From an uncultured Alphaproteobacteria bacterium (GTDB lineage Bacteria; Pseudomonadota; Alphaproteobacteria; Rhizobiales; Aestuariivirgaceae): a DNA stretch of 33,326 bases. A program made the translations under genes and the position numbers. The stretch covers positions 1 to 33,326 of the forward strand of contig CAMFKI010000038.1 in assembly GCA_945957365.1 (NCBI GenBank), written 5' to 3'. The first letter of the stretch is position 1; every line of letters begins with the position of its first letter. The notes under the pieces were generated by a model. The model was not told the origin of the DNA and made no database searches. It saw only the letters and a program-made list of their open reading frames with translations. This document shows positions 8,340-16,424 of the stretch, in pieces.

Positions 8340-9476
8340 ATGAAATGGCTTTTCGCAACCGCTTTGGCGGCTCTCGCCCTTCCCCTCCCGGCCCGCGCCG
8401 CGGAACCAGAGATGACCATGGCCGAGGTGCGCGCCCTCGCCGGCGCCATCGTTCCCGCCGGCAAGGACCAGGCGGGCTGGGCCGGCGACGTTTCGGCCGC
8501 ACTGGCCGCCAACGGGTTTCGGGCGAGCCGCAGCAACGTCTGCAGCGTGATGGCGGTGATCGGCCAGGAATCGACCTTCACGGCCAATCCGGAAGTGGCC
8601 GGTCTCGGCCGCATCGCCGAACAGCAGATCCAGGCGAAGCTCGCCGCACTTCCCGTGCTGCCGGGGGCCGCGGCCATGGGCGTCCAGGTCTTCCTCGCCA
8701 CCAAACCCACTCCCGAGAAGAGCTACCTCGCGATGATCCGCGCGGCCCGCACCGAGCGCGACCTCGACCTCGTCTACCGCAACCTCACCTTCTTCCTGTT
8801 CCGCGAATATGCCTCGACGCGGCTGCTGAACGCCGCCGCGGTGGCCCATCGCATCGACGCCGAGAACCCGATCGCCACACTGGGCTCGATGCAGGTCTCG
8901 GCCGCCTATGCCATCGCGGAGGTGGAGAAGGCGGCGAACCGCCGTCTCGGCCTCGGCGCCATCTGGAAGCTGCGCGACGAACTCTACACCCGCAAGGGCG
9001 GCGTGGCCTATGGCGCGCGCATGCTGCTCGGCTATCGCGCCGACTATCCCTCGCGGCTGTTCGTCTTCGCCGACTACAACGCCGGCCGCTATGCCAGCCG
9101 CAACGCCGCCTTCCAGCACATGGTAGCCGCCCTCTCCGGCGCCGACCTCGCCCTGGACGGCGACCTGATGCTCTATGATGCGGGCAAGCCCAGGCCCGAG
9201 GCGAGCGCCACCGAAACCGCACTCCGCGGTCTCAAGCTGGTCGACGATGACACGCTCCGCGCCGATTTCCTGACGGAGAAGGCGTTCGGCTTCCGCGACA
9301 CCGAGACCTATCGCCGGGTCGCGGCCGCCTTCACCCGCAAGACCGGCGGCCCGCCGCCCTATGCCATGCTACCGCAGATCAGCCTCAAGAGCCCGAAGAT
9401 CCGCCACCACATGACCACCGAACTCTTCGCCCGCGCCGTCATGACCCGCTACACCCGCTGCATGGCGGCGAAGTGA
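8340..9476 (+). CDS. DUF1615-like secreted protein, lysozyme-like
   Basis: The 378-residue product starts with a signal peptide (MKWLFATALAALALPLPARA, cleavage near residue 21), so it is exported. The sequence resembles the DUF1615 family, whose function is not established. The segment VMAVIGQESTF (around E77) recalls the catalytic Glu motif of lysozyme-like and lytic transglycosylase folds. A later ADYNAGRYASRNAAFQ block resembles the YNAG signature of the same superfamily. This suggests a peptidoglycan-active protein, but it is inference. Many family members are lipoproteins; here no lipobox Cys is visible. It is divergent from aspS with a 138-bp gap. The stop (9476) is only 2 bp from the stop of the convergent M16 operon (9479), with no terminator between them. 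Confidence 0.85.
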   Translation: MKWLFATALAALALPLPARAAEPEMTMAEVRALAGAIVPAGKDQAGWAGDVSAALAANGFRASRSNVCSVMAVIGQESTFTANPEVAGLGRIAEQQIQAKLAALPVLPGAAAMGVQVFLATKPTPEKSYLAMIRAARTERDLDLVYRNLTFFLFREYASTRLLNAAAVAHRIDAENPIATLGSMQVSAAYAIAEVEKAANRRLGLGAIWKLRDELYTRKGGVAYGARMLLGYRADYPSRLFVFADYNAGRYASRNAAFQHMVAALSGADLALDGDLMLYDAGKPRPEASATETALRGLKLVDDDTLRADFLTEKAFGFRDTETYRRVAAAFTRKTGGPPPYAMLPQISLKSPKIRHHMTTELFARAVMTRYTRCMAAK

Positions 9477-9478
9477 GC

Positions 9479-10876
9479 CTACCTGCAGTTCACCGCCTGC
9501 TCCGGCGCGGTGATGACACAGGCGCCGGGAAGCGCGTGGGCGTCGGGGGAGATCGCGATCACGGTAAGCTGGGACGGTGAAGGAAAGTCCTCGTGGAGCC
9601 GTTGCGCGACGCTGTCTTGCGTGATGTCCGCAAGAAACCCGTCCGGGTCGGAGAGCATGGTCGGCTGACGCAACGTGGTCAATGCGAAGAAGGCCTGGCT
9701 GGCAGCCCCCGCAGGGTCACTCTCCTTCTGTCTGAGGTCTCTCAGGAAGCGGGCCTTCGCCTCCTCCAACCGCAGGGGCGACGCCTGCGCGTAGAACTGT
9801 GCGTAGGACTGACGCAATGCGGTTTCAGCTGCGGCAAGTTTCGCGGTTTCGATCTCGGCTTCGATGCGGAAATACCGGACATCGAGAGTTGGAAACTCCT
9901 CGGTCCAGCTCAGGTCATAGGCTGCATGAAGATCCGTTCGCGCTGCAGTGAAGAGGACGCCGCCCTTGTTTGCCAGCGCATCCAAGATGATCTCATCCTC
10001 CGGCCTGAGACCAGCGTTGAGCGGTGGCAATGGTCCTGCGATGATGAGCCGGCTGGTTTTCGCATCCGGCGAATGGAACAGGATGCGGCGTGGCAACTGG
10101 CTGCCAGATGTCGGAATGGCAATCGGTGCAGCGTTTCGGTCCGGCAGGCCGGCGAACAGCCCGTCGACGACCTTGCCGGCTTCAGCACTGTCGAGGCCGC
10201 CGGCAACCACGACCTGCGTCGGGTTCCGCGTGAAGACGGTGCCGTGCCAGGCGATGACATCCTCGAGGGTCATCGCCATGGTCGTTTCGGGCGCTTCACC
10301 GATCATGGCACGCCGCACGGGACCCGCGCCGAAGTACGCCACGCGAAGGGCGTCATGGACCTGTGCCGCGGGCTGGGCATGGGTCTCCCGATTTTCGGCG
10401 GCGACCGCTGCACGAATTCTGTTGAACCAGTTCGTTCCGAGCAGCGGAGCCCTGAGATGCGCGTTGACCAGCGCAACCGCCTTATCGAGGTTGCCGCGTG
10501 GAACAGCAAGCCAGCCGGTGACTTCGCCCGTGTTTTCGGTGAGCGTGCCGTAGGCGCCGAGATCATTCATCTGCTCGCCGGTGGCTCCGGCCGGATACCC
10601 TTCGGCGCCGCCCGCGATGATAAGCCTGCATCCGACGGTGGGAATGTCCTGGTTGGCATCCGGATGGGCCGCCGTGCCATCCGTCCACGCAACCTCGATT
10701 GCCACCGACGCGGCGCCCGCGATGTCAATACGGAGATAGGCAATGCCGCCTGGGCTCGTTTCGCGGCTGAGTTTCGGAGGATTGACCGTGTCGCTGGCAG
10801 CAGGGCCAGCCGCAATCCCGGCAGACATGAAGAGCAGCAGACATGATAGTGCGAAACGACTGGCGGCTGTCGTCAT
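9479..10876 (-). CDS. M16-family peptidase, non-catalytic partner subunit
   Basis: The 465-residue product has a Sec signal peptide (hydrophobic stretch at residues 8-25) and an M16 (insulinase-like) fold. The zinc motif HxxEH is absent: where it is expected (about residues 76-92) the sequence reads DIPTVGCRLIIAGG. An Arg-Tyr pair with the family spacing is kept at R313 and Y320 (ARTDLHAAY), the pair that in related enzymes completes the active site from the partner. This fits the known hetero-subunit M16 enzymes in which one chain carries zinc and the other the R/Y pair. The start overlaps the stop of the upstream catalytic gene by 4 bp (ATGA), so translation is probably coupled. Its substrate is unknown. 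By eye, codon use looks less GC-rich than the neighbours. Confidence 0.88.
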   Translation of the reverse strand: MTTAASRFALSCLLLFMSAGIAAGPAASDTVNPPKLSRETSPGGIAYLRIDIAGAASVAIEVAWTDGTAAHPDANQDIPTVGCRLIIAGGAEGYPAGATGEQMNDLGAYGTLTENTGEVTGWLAVPRGNLDKAVALVNAHLRAPLLGTNWFNRIRAAVAAENRETHAQPAAQVHDALRVAYFGAGPVRRAMIGEAPETTMAMTLEDVIAWHGTVFTRNPTQVVVAGGLDSAEAGKVVDGLFAGLPDRNAAPIAIPTSGSQLPRRILFHSPDAKTSRLIIAGPLPPLNAGLRPEDEIILDALANKGGVLFTAARTDLHAAYDLSWTEEFPTLDVRYFRIEAEIETAKLAAAETALRQSYAQFYAQASPLRLEEAKARFLRDLRQKESDPAGAASQAFFALTTLRQPTMLSDPDGFLADITQDSVAQRLHEDFPSPSQLTVIAISPDAHALPGACVITAPEQAVNCR

Positions 10877-12189
10877 CCCTCATAGTCCTTTCCGATCGTG
10901 ACAATGGCCAGGCGCCCCGGAGCCGCAATGCGTAAGGTGAGCGCGTTGAAATCTGCAAGCGACATCGTTTCGTCGATCATGCGCAGTTCGAATTGCGATT
11001 TCGGTTGATGAAGGGTCAACAGCCGGTTCAGCATGTAATCGGGAAACCAGTCGCCCCTGGCGAAATCAGCATCGTCATTCCACCGGGCATTCCACCGGTT
11101 CTTCAACCGCTCGAAGGTCTCCGCAGGAACTCCGCGTGACACCGCCCGCAGAACGCCGTCGAGAGAAGCGCCAAGTGCACCTAAGCCCACGCCCGCTTCT
11201 GGCTCCGCGCGGACAAGGAATTCGACATGGCCTTCATCGAGAGGGAACACCGTCGCTTCAACCGAACTCGCGACGGCTGAATCGTAGATCAGCGGCTTGG
11301 AAATGCTCCCGGTGAGGTCGCTTTCGAGCGCCGTTTCGAGCAGCTGGCACATGGCCATCAGCCGATCGTATTCGACAGGTTCGGCGAGCGGCACGACCTT
11401 GTCCCAGCTCAGGCAGGGAACCGTCTTGTCGTCAGGAAATGCGAACCGCCGCTGGGCGGGGGCCGGCATCACGAAGGCGGATGATTTCATCTCGGCGCGC
11501 GACGCCAGAACTGGAAAGCTGCTCGCCGCGAGGGCAACCCGCAGCTCATCCTCCGTTACCTCGCCCGAAGCGAAGAGCATCGCCCGTTCAGGACGATGCG
11601 TTGCCTGCTGAAACTGCTGCGCATCCGCCAGTGAAAGCCCTTCAATGTCCTGCCGCGATCCGATGACCGAGAATTCGTTGCCGTTGCCCTGATAGAGAAA
11701 CGCATTGGTCATCTCGACGGCGCGCTCGCGAATGTTGTTCTCCAAATCGAGGTCGTGTTCGCGCATGACGATGTCGCGCTCGTCCGCCGCCTGCTGGCCC
11801 GACAACGCCAAAGGCTGAAACACGCCCCGCAGCACGCCCAGTATCGCCTTCAGATCCTGGGGATCGCCGCTCAGAAAATATCGGATCGTAGTCGACGTGG
11901 TGACGGCGTTCGTATCGCGATCGGTGTCACCCCACTTGCCTTCGATGGCCGAGCGGCAAACCAGATGCTCAACATAGTGGGCAAGTGCCGGACGGTCGGC
12001 GCGGTAGGGAAAGATAAGCTGGATGCTGAGCTGACCAGTTCCCGGAGCTGGAGCGACGAAGATAGCGCCGTCTCCGGGCAATGCACCGCGGAACTGGAGC
12101 GAGAGAGACGACAAGGCGTGTGGCATGGCGACGAGCCCAGCACCGCCGATCGCCAAGCTTGCTATCGCGAAATCACGCCTGCTGACCAC
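10873..12189 (-). CDS. M16-family zinc metallopeptidase, catalytic subunit, Tat signal
   Basis: The 438-residue product carries the inverted zinc motif HYVEH (H71, E74, H75) and a downstream Glu cluster (E144 the probable third ligand, in ERDIVMREHD). It is therefore the catalytic member of the pair. The N-terminus (SRRDFAIASLAIGGAGLVA) is a twin-arginine signal, suggesting export in folded form, while its partner uses a Sec-like signal. The usual Arg-Tyr pair is not found in the C-terminal half (the matching segment reads SISKPLIYDS). The start is GTG at 12187-12189; an in-frame TGA lies just upstream, so no earlier start is possible and the next Met would remove the Tat signal. There is no good Shine-Dalgarno; a small hairpin lies just upstream. 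It overlaps the next gene by 4 bp. Confidence 0.9.
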   Translation of the reverse strand: MVSRRDFAIASLAIGGAGLVAMPHALSSLSLQFRGALPGDGAIFVAPAPGTGQLSIQLIFPYRADRPALAHYVEHLVCRSAIEGKWGDTDRDTNAVTTSTTIRYFLSGDPQDLKAILGVLRGVFQPLALSGQQAADERDIVMREHDLDLENNIRERAVEMTNAFLYQGNGNEFSVIGSRQDIEGLSLADAQQFQQATHRPERAMLFASGEVTEDELRVALAASSFPVLASRAEMKSSAFVMPAPAQRRFAFPDDKTVPCLSWDKVVPLAEPVEYDRLMAMCQLLETALESDLTGSISKPLIYDSAVASSVEATVFPLDEGHVEFLVRAEPEAGVGLGALGASLDGVLRAVSRGVPAETFERLKNRWNARWNDDADFARGDWFPDYMLNRLLTLHQPKSQFELRMIDETMSLADFNALTLRIAAPGRLAIVTIGKDYEG

Positions 12190-12192
12190 CCG

Positions 12193-12231
12193 TCACCAAA
12201 CTGGTGAAGTTAACAACCCACGGATGTTAAC
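12193..12231. promoter_or_regulatory. Inverted repeats at the start of the M16 operon
   Basis: TCACCA-AAC-TGGTGA (12193-12207) lies 3 bp upstream of the GTG start of the minus-strand M16 operon. Two GTTAAC palindromes follow at 12209-12214 and 12226-12231. In the mRNA the first repeat would form a hairpin where a ribosome-binding site would sit. It could be an operator or a translational control element; neither is proven. Confidence 0.4.
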
Positions 12232-12265
12232 CTCGGGTCATCTCATCATGCAAGCTCTAATCGTT

Positions 12266-12838
12266 TTACTTAAACCAGCTCAGGAAAGGGTTGGATTTCG
12301 AGTTGTTGGAGCTGAAACCACCGTCCCCGAAGAACCCACCCTTGATGACCACGCGGGTGTTGCTCATGCCGGTCTTCTGGACCAGTGCGAAGAGGATTGC
12401 GGCGTTGGCGGGCAGGATGCGGACGCAGCCGTGCGAGGCGCGGCGGCCGAGGCTGGCGACGTGGTAGCTGCCGTGGAGCGCGTGGCCATCCGGGGTGAAG
12501 AAGATCGAGTAGGGCATGGGCGCGTCGTCCCATTCCTTCGAGAAATGGTCCTTCTCCATGCGGAAGGGCTGGAAGGTGCCCGACGGCGTGTCATAGCCGG
12601 GGGCGCCCGTCGACACCGGCCACTGGTAGAGCTCGTCGCCGTCGAGTTCGACGGTCATCTTCTGGCTCACCTTGTTCACGGTGATGATGAGGCGGGGCGG
12701 CGCGGGCGGGGCCTTGTGCTTGGCGACCGCCTTGGCGGGCTTGGCCGGAACCGGCGGCTTCGACGCGGTCGTGGCATGGGCGGCGGCGGGAACCAGGGCG
12801 GCGCCCAGGGCCAGGATCAGCTTGCGTCTTGAAATCAT
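12266..12838 (-). CDS. L,D-transpeptidase, YkuD family (2)
   Basis: The 190-residue product is an exported YkuD-fold enzyme acting on peptidoglycan. It has a signal peptide beginning MISRRKLILALGAALVPAAAH with a twin-Arg-like start. A Pro/Lys/Ala-rich spacer spans about residues 26-48, and the YkuD domain from about 49 carries H122, S135, C138 and R140 (HGSYH...SHGCVR). The C-terminus is Gly/Ser/Asn-rich. It belongs to a different subgroup from the other two YkuD proteins of the window, which have SSGCIRM and a MAGGP block. The start at 12838 is supported by GGGGAAG about 8 bp upstream. It lies on the same strand as the M16 operon, 76 bp upstream of it, and could be cotranscribed. It is divergent from rimO. 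Confidence 0.92.
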   Translation of the reverse strand: MISRRKLILALGAALVPAAAHATTASKPPVPAKPAKAVAKHKAPPAPPRLIITVNKVSQKMTVELDGDELYQWPVSTGAPGYDTPSGTFQPFRMEKDHFSKEWDDAPMPYSIFFTPDGHALHGSYHVASLGRRASHGCVRILPANAAILFALVQKTGMSNTRVVIKGGFFGDGGFSSNNSKSNPFLSWFK

Positions 12839-12976
12839 CTCAATCTTCCCCACTGCGGCCATCCCTGCAACGCGTCGTTGCCCATAGCCCGAATCATGGC
12901 GAAATGCGAGCCTTTCGTGAAGGTCGCAGTGCGCGAGTGATTTGCGCTTTCGGGGCCCCTCCGCTATGGACCGGCC

Positions 12977-14302
12977 ATGAACAAGCATGTCCCCAAGGTC
13001 GGATTGGTTTCGCTCGGCTGCCCCAAGGCACTGGTCGACTCGGAACGCATCATCACCCAGTTGCGCGCCGAAGGCTATGTCATGTCGCCCGGCTATGAAG
13101 ATGCCGACGTGGTGCTGGTCAATACCTGCGGCTTCCTCGACAGCGCCAAGGCGGAATCGCTCGCGGCCATCGGCGAGGCCATGGCCGAGAACGGCCGGGT
13201 CATCGTGACCGGCTGCATGGGTGTCGAGGCCGACACCATCATGCAGGCGCATCCGGGCGTGCTCGCGGTCACCGGGCCGCACCAGTACGAGGCGGTGGTG
13301 GGTGCCGTCCACAAGGCGCTGCCGCCGGTGCATGACCCGAAGATGGACCTCGTGCCGCCGCAGGGCCTGCACCTGACGCCGAAGCACTATGCCTATCTGA
13401 AGATCTCCGAAGGCTGCAACAACCGCTGCTCGTTCTGCATCATTCCCTCGATCCGCGGCGACCTCGTCTCGCGGCCCGTCGCCTCGGTGCTCTACGAGGC
13501 CGAGCGGCTGGTGAAGGCGGGGGTGAAGGAACTGCTGGTCATCAGCCAGGACACCTCGGCCTATGGCGTCGACATCAAGTATGCGACCTCGAAGTTCCAC
13601 GGCCGCGAGGTGCGCGCGAAATTCCACGACATGGCGAAGGAGCTGGGCGATCTCGGCGCCTGGGTGCGCATGCACTACGTCTACCCCTACCCGCATGTCG
13701 ACGACGTGATCCCGCTGATGGCGGAGGGCAAGATCCTTCCCTACCTCGATATCCCTTTCCAGCACGCGGCCCCCAGTGTGCTGAAGGCGATGAAGCGCCC
13801 GGCCAACCAGGAGAAGGTGCTGGACCGGCTTGCCCTGTGGCGCTCGATCTGCCCGGACATTGCCATCCGCTCCACCTTCATCGTCGGCTTCCCCGGCGAG
13901 ACGGACCAGGACTTCGAATACCTGCTGCAGTGGATGAAGGAAGCCCGCATCGAACGCGCCGGCTGCTTCAAGTACGAGCCGGTATCGGGTGCGAAGGCCA
14001 ATGACCTGGGGCTGCCCCAGGTGCCGGATGCGGTGAAGCAGGAGCGCTGGGAGCGCTTCATGGAGGCCCAGCAGGCGATCTCCGCGGAAATCTTCCAGGC
14101 AAAGGTCGGCCGCGAGATCGACGTGCTGGTCGACGAGATCGACGAGGACAACGAGGAAGCCATTGCCCGCTCGCCGTGGGACGCACCGGAGATCGACGGC
14201 AACGTATTCATCCCCGGCGCCACCGACCTGTCACCCGGCGACATGGTCCGTGTACGGATCGTCGAGGCGGAGGAATACGACCTGGTGGGCGAACGGGTCT
14301 AG
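12977..14302 (+). CDS. rimO: Ribosomal protein S12 methylthiotransferase RimO
   Basis: RimO is a radical-SAM enzyme that adds a methylthio group to an Asp of ribosomal protein S12. The 441-residue product has the full order. The N-terminal UPF0004 domain carries cluster-binding C15, C51 and C80. The radical-SAM domain has CNNRCSFC (C147, C151, C154). The C-terminal TRAM domain (about 375-441) ends in VRVRIVEAEEYDLVGERV. The start MNKHVPKVGLVSLGCPKALVDSE matches RimO rather than MiaB, whose N-terminus lacks the GCPKxxVDSE wording. It is divergent from L,D-transpeptidase 2. Its stop codon overlaps that of the convergent gene at 14299 (TCTAGA), with no room for a separate terminator. Confidence 0.96.
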   Translation: MNKHVPKVGLVSLGCPKALVDSERIITQLRAEGYVMSPGYEDADVVLVNTCGFLDSAKAESLAAIGEAMAENGRVIVTGCMGVEADTIMQAHPGVLAVTGPHQYEAVVGAVHKALPPVHDPKMDLVPPQGLHLTPKHYAYLKISEGCNNRCSFCIIPSIRGDLVSRPVASVLYEAERLVKAGVKELLVISQDTSAYGVDIKYATSKFHGREVRAKFHDMAKELGDLGAWVRMHYVYPYPHVDDVIPLMAEGKILPYLDIPFQHAAPSVLKAMKRPANQEKVLDRLALWRSICPDIAIRSTFIVGFPGETDQDFEYLLQWMKEARIERAGCFKYEPVSGAKANDLGLPQVPDAVKQERWERFMEAQQAISAEIFQAKVGREIDVLVDEIDEDNEEAIARSPWDAPEIDGNVFIPGATDLSPGDMVRVRIVEAEEYDLVGERV

Positions 14303-15171
14303 ACCTCCCTGCCCTCGACGAAGATGCCGAACAGCACGGCGATCGAGGCGGTGGCGAGGATGACGGTCAGCCCCGTGGCGACGGCGGCGGCAGCACTGCC
14401 CACGAGGCTCGCCGCGGTGGCGTCGCCGAACTGCCAGGAGACGAGGAAGGCCGCCGCCCAGGTCGCAGCGACGAGAAGCACGACCGCGAAGGAAAAGGCG
14501 ACAAGGCGCAGCGGCTGGCCGCCGCTGTCGCGCCAGGCGTCGCCCAGCCCATATTCCTCCCGCCCCATGGCGATGGCGGTGAGCTTGATCGACAGGCGAT
14601 GCACCACCGGCAGTCCACCGAGAATGCCGATCAGCAGCGATGCGGCGACGACCAGCATCCAGGGGTTCTGCAGCCAGCCGGAGGTTTGCGGCAGGGCGTG
14701 CGGCACATCCGGCAGCGCATAGCCCGCAAAGCTCGCGGCCACCGGAATGGCGATGAAGGTGACGAGGCCGCCGAGCAGGATGATGCCGGAGCAGGCGAAC
14801 CAGATGAGCAGCACATTGCAGGCAAAGCGCCAGACCGGCCGGTCGACGCGCATGCGGTCCCAGCCCGTGGCAATCTCGCCCAGCAGCAGAAAGCGGCTCC
14901 AGCTCACGGCGAGCGAAGAGACGGCAATGAGCTTCACCGCCAGCACCAGTCCGGCCAGCACCGGATCGACGCCCCGTGCCGGCAGCAGCAGCAGCGAGAG
15001 CGGATAGCCTGCGGGCAGCCGCGCCAGGAGATCGAGCCCGGTGAGCACGACGAGCCACGGCCAGCACATCCGCAGCCCGATCGCGGCATTGTCCCACGCC
15101 GAGCGGACATTGAAGCGGAGGGCTGCGCCCATGCGGAACTGCGCGGCGGCGAGCGGTCCGGCGTAGTTCAT
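14299..15171 (-). CDS. Multi-pass membrane protein of unknown function (paralog A)
   Basis: The 290-residue product is very hydrophobic, with about six to seven membrane segments (for example CWPWLVVLTGLDLLA, LIWFACSGIILLGGLVTFIAIPVA, VILATASIAVLFGIFV). I do not recognise a named family. It shares clear wording with the protein at 16425-17219: SWSRFLLLGE...RVDRPVWR here against TWNRRLLLDE...RLDGVVWR there, and DAWRDSGG...RLVAFSF against TAWASTKK...FLAFTF. The two are therefore paralogs with a common topology. A purine stretch AGGGG lies about 10 bp upstream of the ATG at 15171. The stop overlaps the rimO stop on the other strand. Function is unknown. Confidence 0.8.
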   Translation of the reverse strand: MNYAGPLAAAQFRMGAALRFNVRSAWDNAAIGLRMCWPWLVVLTGLDLLARLPAGYPLSLLLLPARGVDPVLAGLVLAVKLIAVSSLAVSWSRFLLLGEIATGWDRMRVDRPVWRFACNVLLIWFACSGIILLGGLVTFIAIPVAASFAGYALPDVPHALPQTSGWLQNPWMLVVAASLLIGILGGLPVVHRLSIKLTAIAMGREEYGLGDAWRDSGGQPLRLVAFSFAVVLLVAATWAAAFLVSWQFGDATAASLVGSAAAAVATGLTVILATASIAVLFGIFVEGREV

Positions 15172-15413
15172 CGCCGCCCCTGCCGCCCGGGTCGCGTGGT
15201 GTGATCAGCGATGATGCCAAACGAACCCAGAGCCGTCATGTGATCCTATCCTATGGGCAGTTTGCACGGACCGGCGGTCATTTCAATCCAAAACTGTATT
15301 TTATTCACGCTATGTGAGATGTGTCGGGACAGGACTTCCGGTTCGCGCCGCTTGCTTGCCGCGCCATTCCCCGCGACATTGCGGCCCTGACCAAATCTGC
15401 ACGGGAATCAACG

Positions 15414-16424
15414 ATGAATGCCGGACTGGAAGCCGCCATTGCGGCAGGGGTGATCGACCGCGCCACGGCGCTGCGGCTGGAGCCCTATCTGACCGGCGGC
15501 GCCCCGCCGGCGGAGACGGCCGACCCGGACGACGAGAAACTGCGCCTCGTCACCGGCTTCAACGACATCTTCGTCACCATCGGCCTCGTGCTGTTCCTCG
15601 GTGCGCTGGGCTATCTCGCAAGCAACGCCGGGATGGCGCCCGCGGCCATGCTGGTGGCCGCGGCGGCCTGGCTGCTGGCCGAGTTCTTCACCCGCCAGCG
15701 CCGGCTGGCGCTGCCCAGCATCGTGCTGCTGGTGGCCTTCGTCGCCTCGGTGTTCCTCTCCGCCGCCGGGCTCCTGCATGGCGAGGGCTTCAGCGACATC
15801 ACACCGGTCCAGTCGCTCGTCGCCGGCATCGCGGCGACCGTCGCGGCCATCCTGCACTGGCGGCGGTTCCATGTTCCGATCACCATCGCGGCGGGTGCGG
15901 CGGCGGTTGCTGCCGCATTGCTCGCCCTCTCGAGCATCGCGGTGCCGGGCCTTCCCAAGGAGCATCCGGTTCTGACGTTCCTGCCGCTGGGCCTCGCCAT
16001 CTTCGGCCTCGCCATGTGGTTCGACATGTCGGACCTGAAGCGGCAGACCCGGCGCACCGACATCGCCTTCTGGCTGCATCTCCTCGCCGCACCCATCATC
16101 GTGCATCCGATCCTGCTGTCGATGACGGCCGACACCACCTCGCTCAGCGGCGCGGGCCAGGTCGTTGCGGTGTTCCTGGTGCTGGCCATCGTGGCGCTGG
16201 TGGTCGACCGCCGGGCCATTCTCGTCTCGTCGCTGATCTATCTCGCTTACGCGGCAGGAACGCTGATCGCAGCGGCCGGCATCGGGTCCTCCTCGCCCGC
16301 CGTCTCGGCGCTGGCGGTGGGCGCCGTGGTGCTGATGCTGTCGGCCGCCTGGCGGCCGCTGCGCCGGGCCTTCATGGGGCTGCTGCCCGCCGCCCTGCGG
16401 GCGCGGCTGCCGGCTGTCGCCTGA
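15414..16424 (+). CDS. DUF2157-like multi-pass membrane protein
   Basis: The 336-residue product has a short soluble N-terminus (NAGLEAAIAAGVIDRATALRLEPYL, a helical hairpin) followed by about nine to ten membrane segments. This resembles DUF2157 predicted membrane proteins, whose function is not known. The start at 15414 (MNAGLEAAI) was preferred over an in-frame start at 15321 because the added residues look random and Arg-rich; the RBS (GGGAA) is weak. The gene lies between the two paralogous membrane genes and converges with the second one: the stops abut as TGATCA. An AT-richer stretch at about 15280-15312 upstream may contain its promoter, but no convincing -35/-10 pair was fixed. Confidence 0.75.
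   Translation: MNAGLEAAIAAGVIDRATALRLEPYLTGGAPPAETADPDDEKLRLVTGFNDIFVTIGLVLFLGALGYLASNAGMAPAAMLVAAAAWLLAEFFTRQRRLALPSIVLLVAFVASVFLSAAGLLHGEGFSDITPVQSLVAGIAATVAAILHWRRFHVPITIAAGAAAVAAALLALSSIAVPGLPKEHPVLTFLPLGLAIFGLAMWFDMSDLKRQTRRTDIAFWLHLLAAPIIVHPILLSMTADTTSLSGAGQVVAVFLVLAIVALVVDRRAILVSSLIYLAYAAGTLIAAAGIGSSSPAVSALAVGAVVLMLSAAWRPLRRAFMGLLPAALRARLPAVA

Noticed and set aside
15321..15413. N-terminal extension of the DUF2157-like protein.
   Set aside because: The added residues are Arg/Cys-rich without family resemblance and the frame reads through a probable promoter region.
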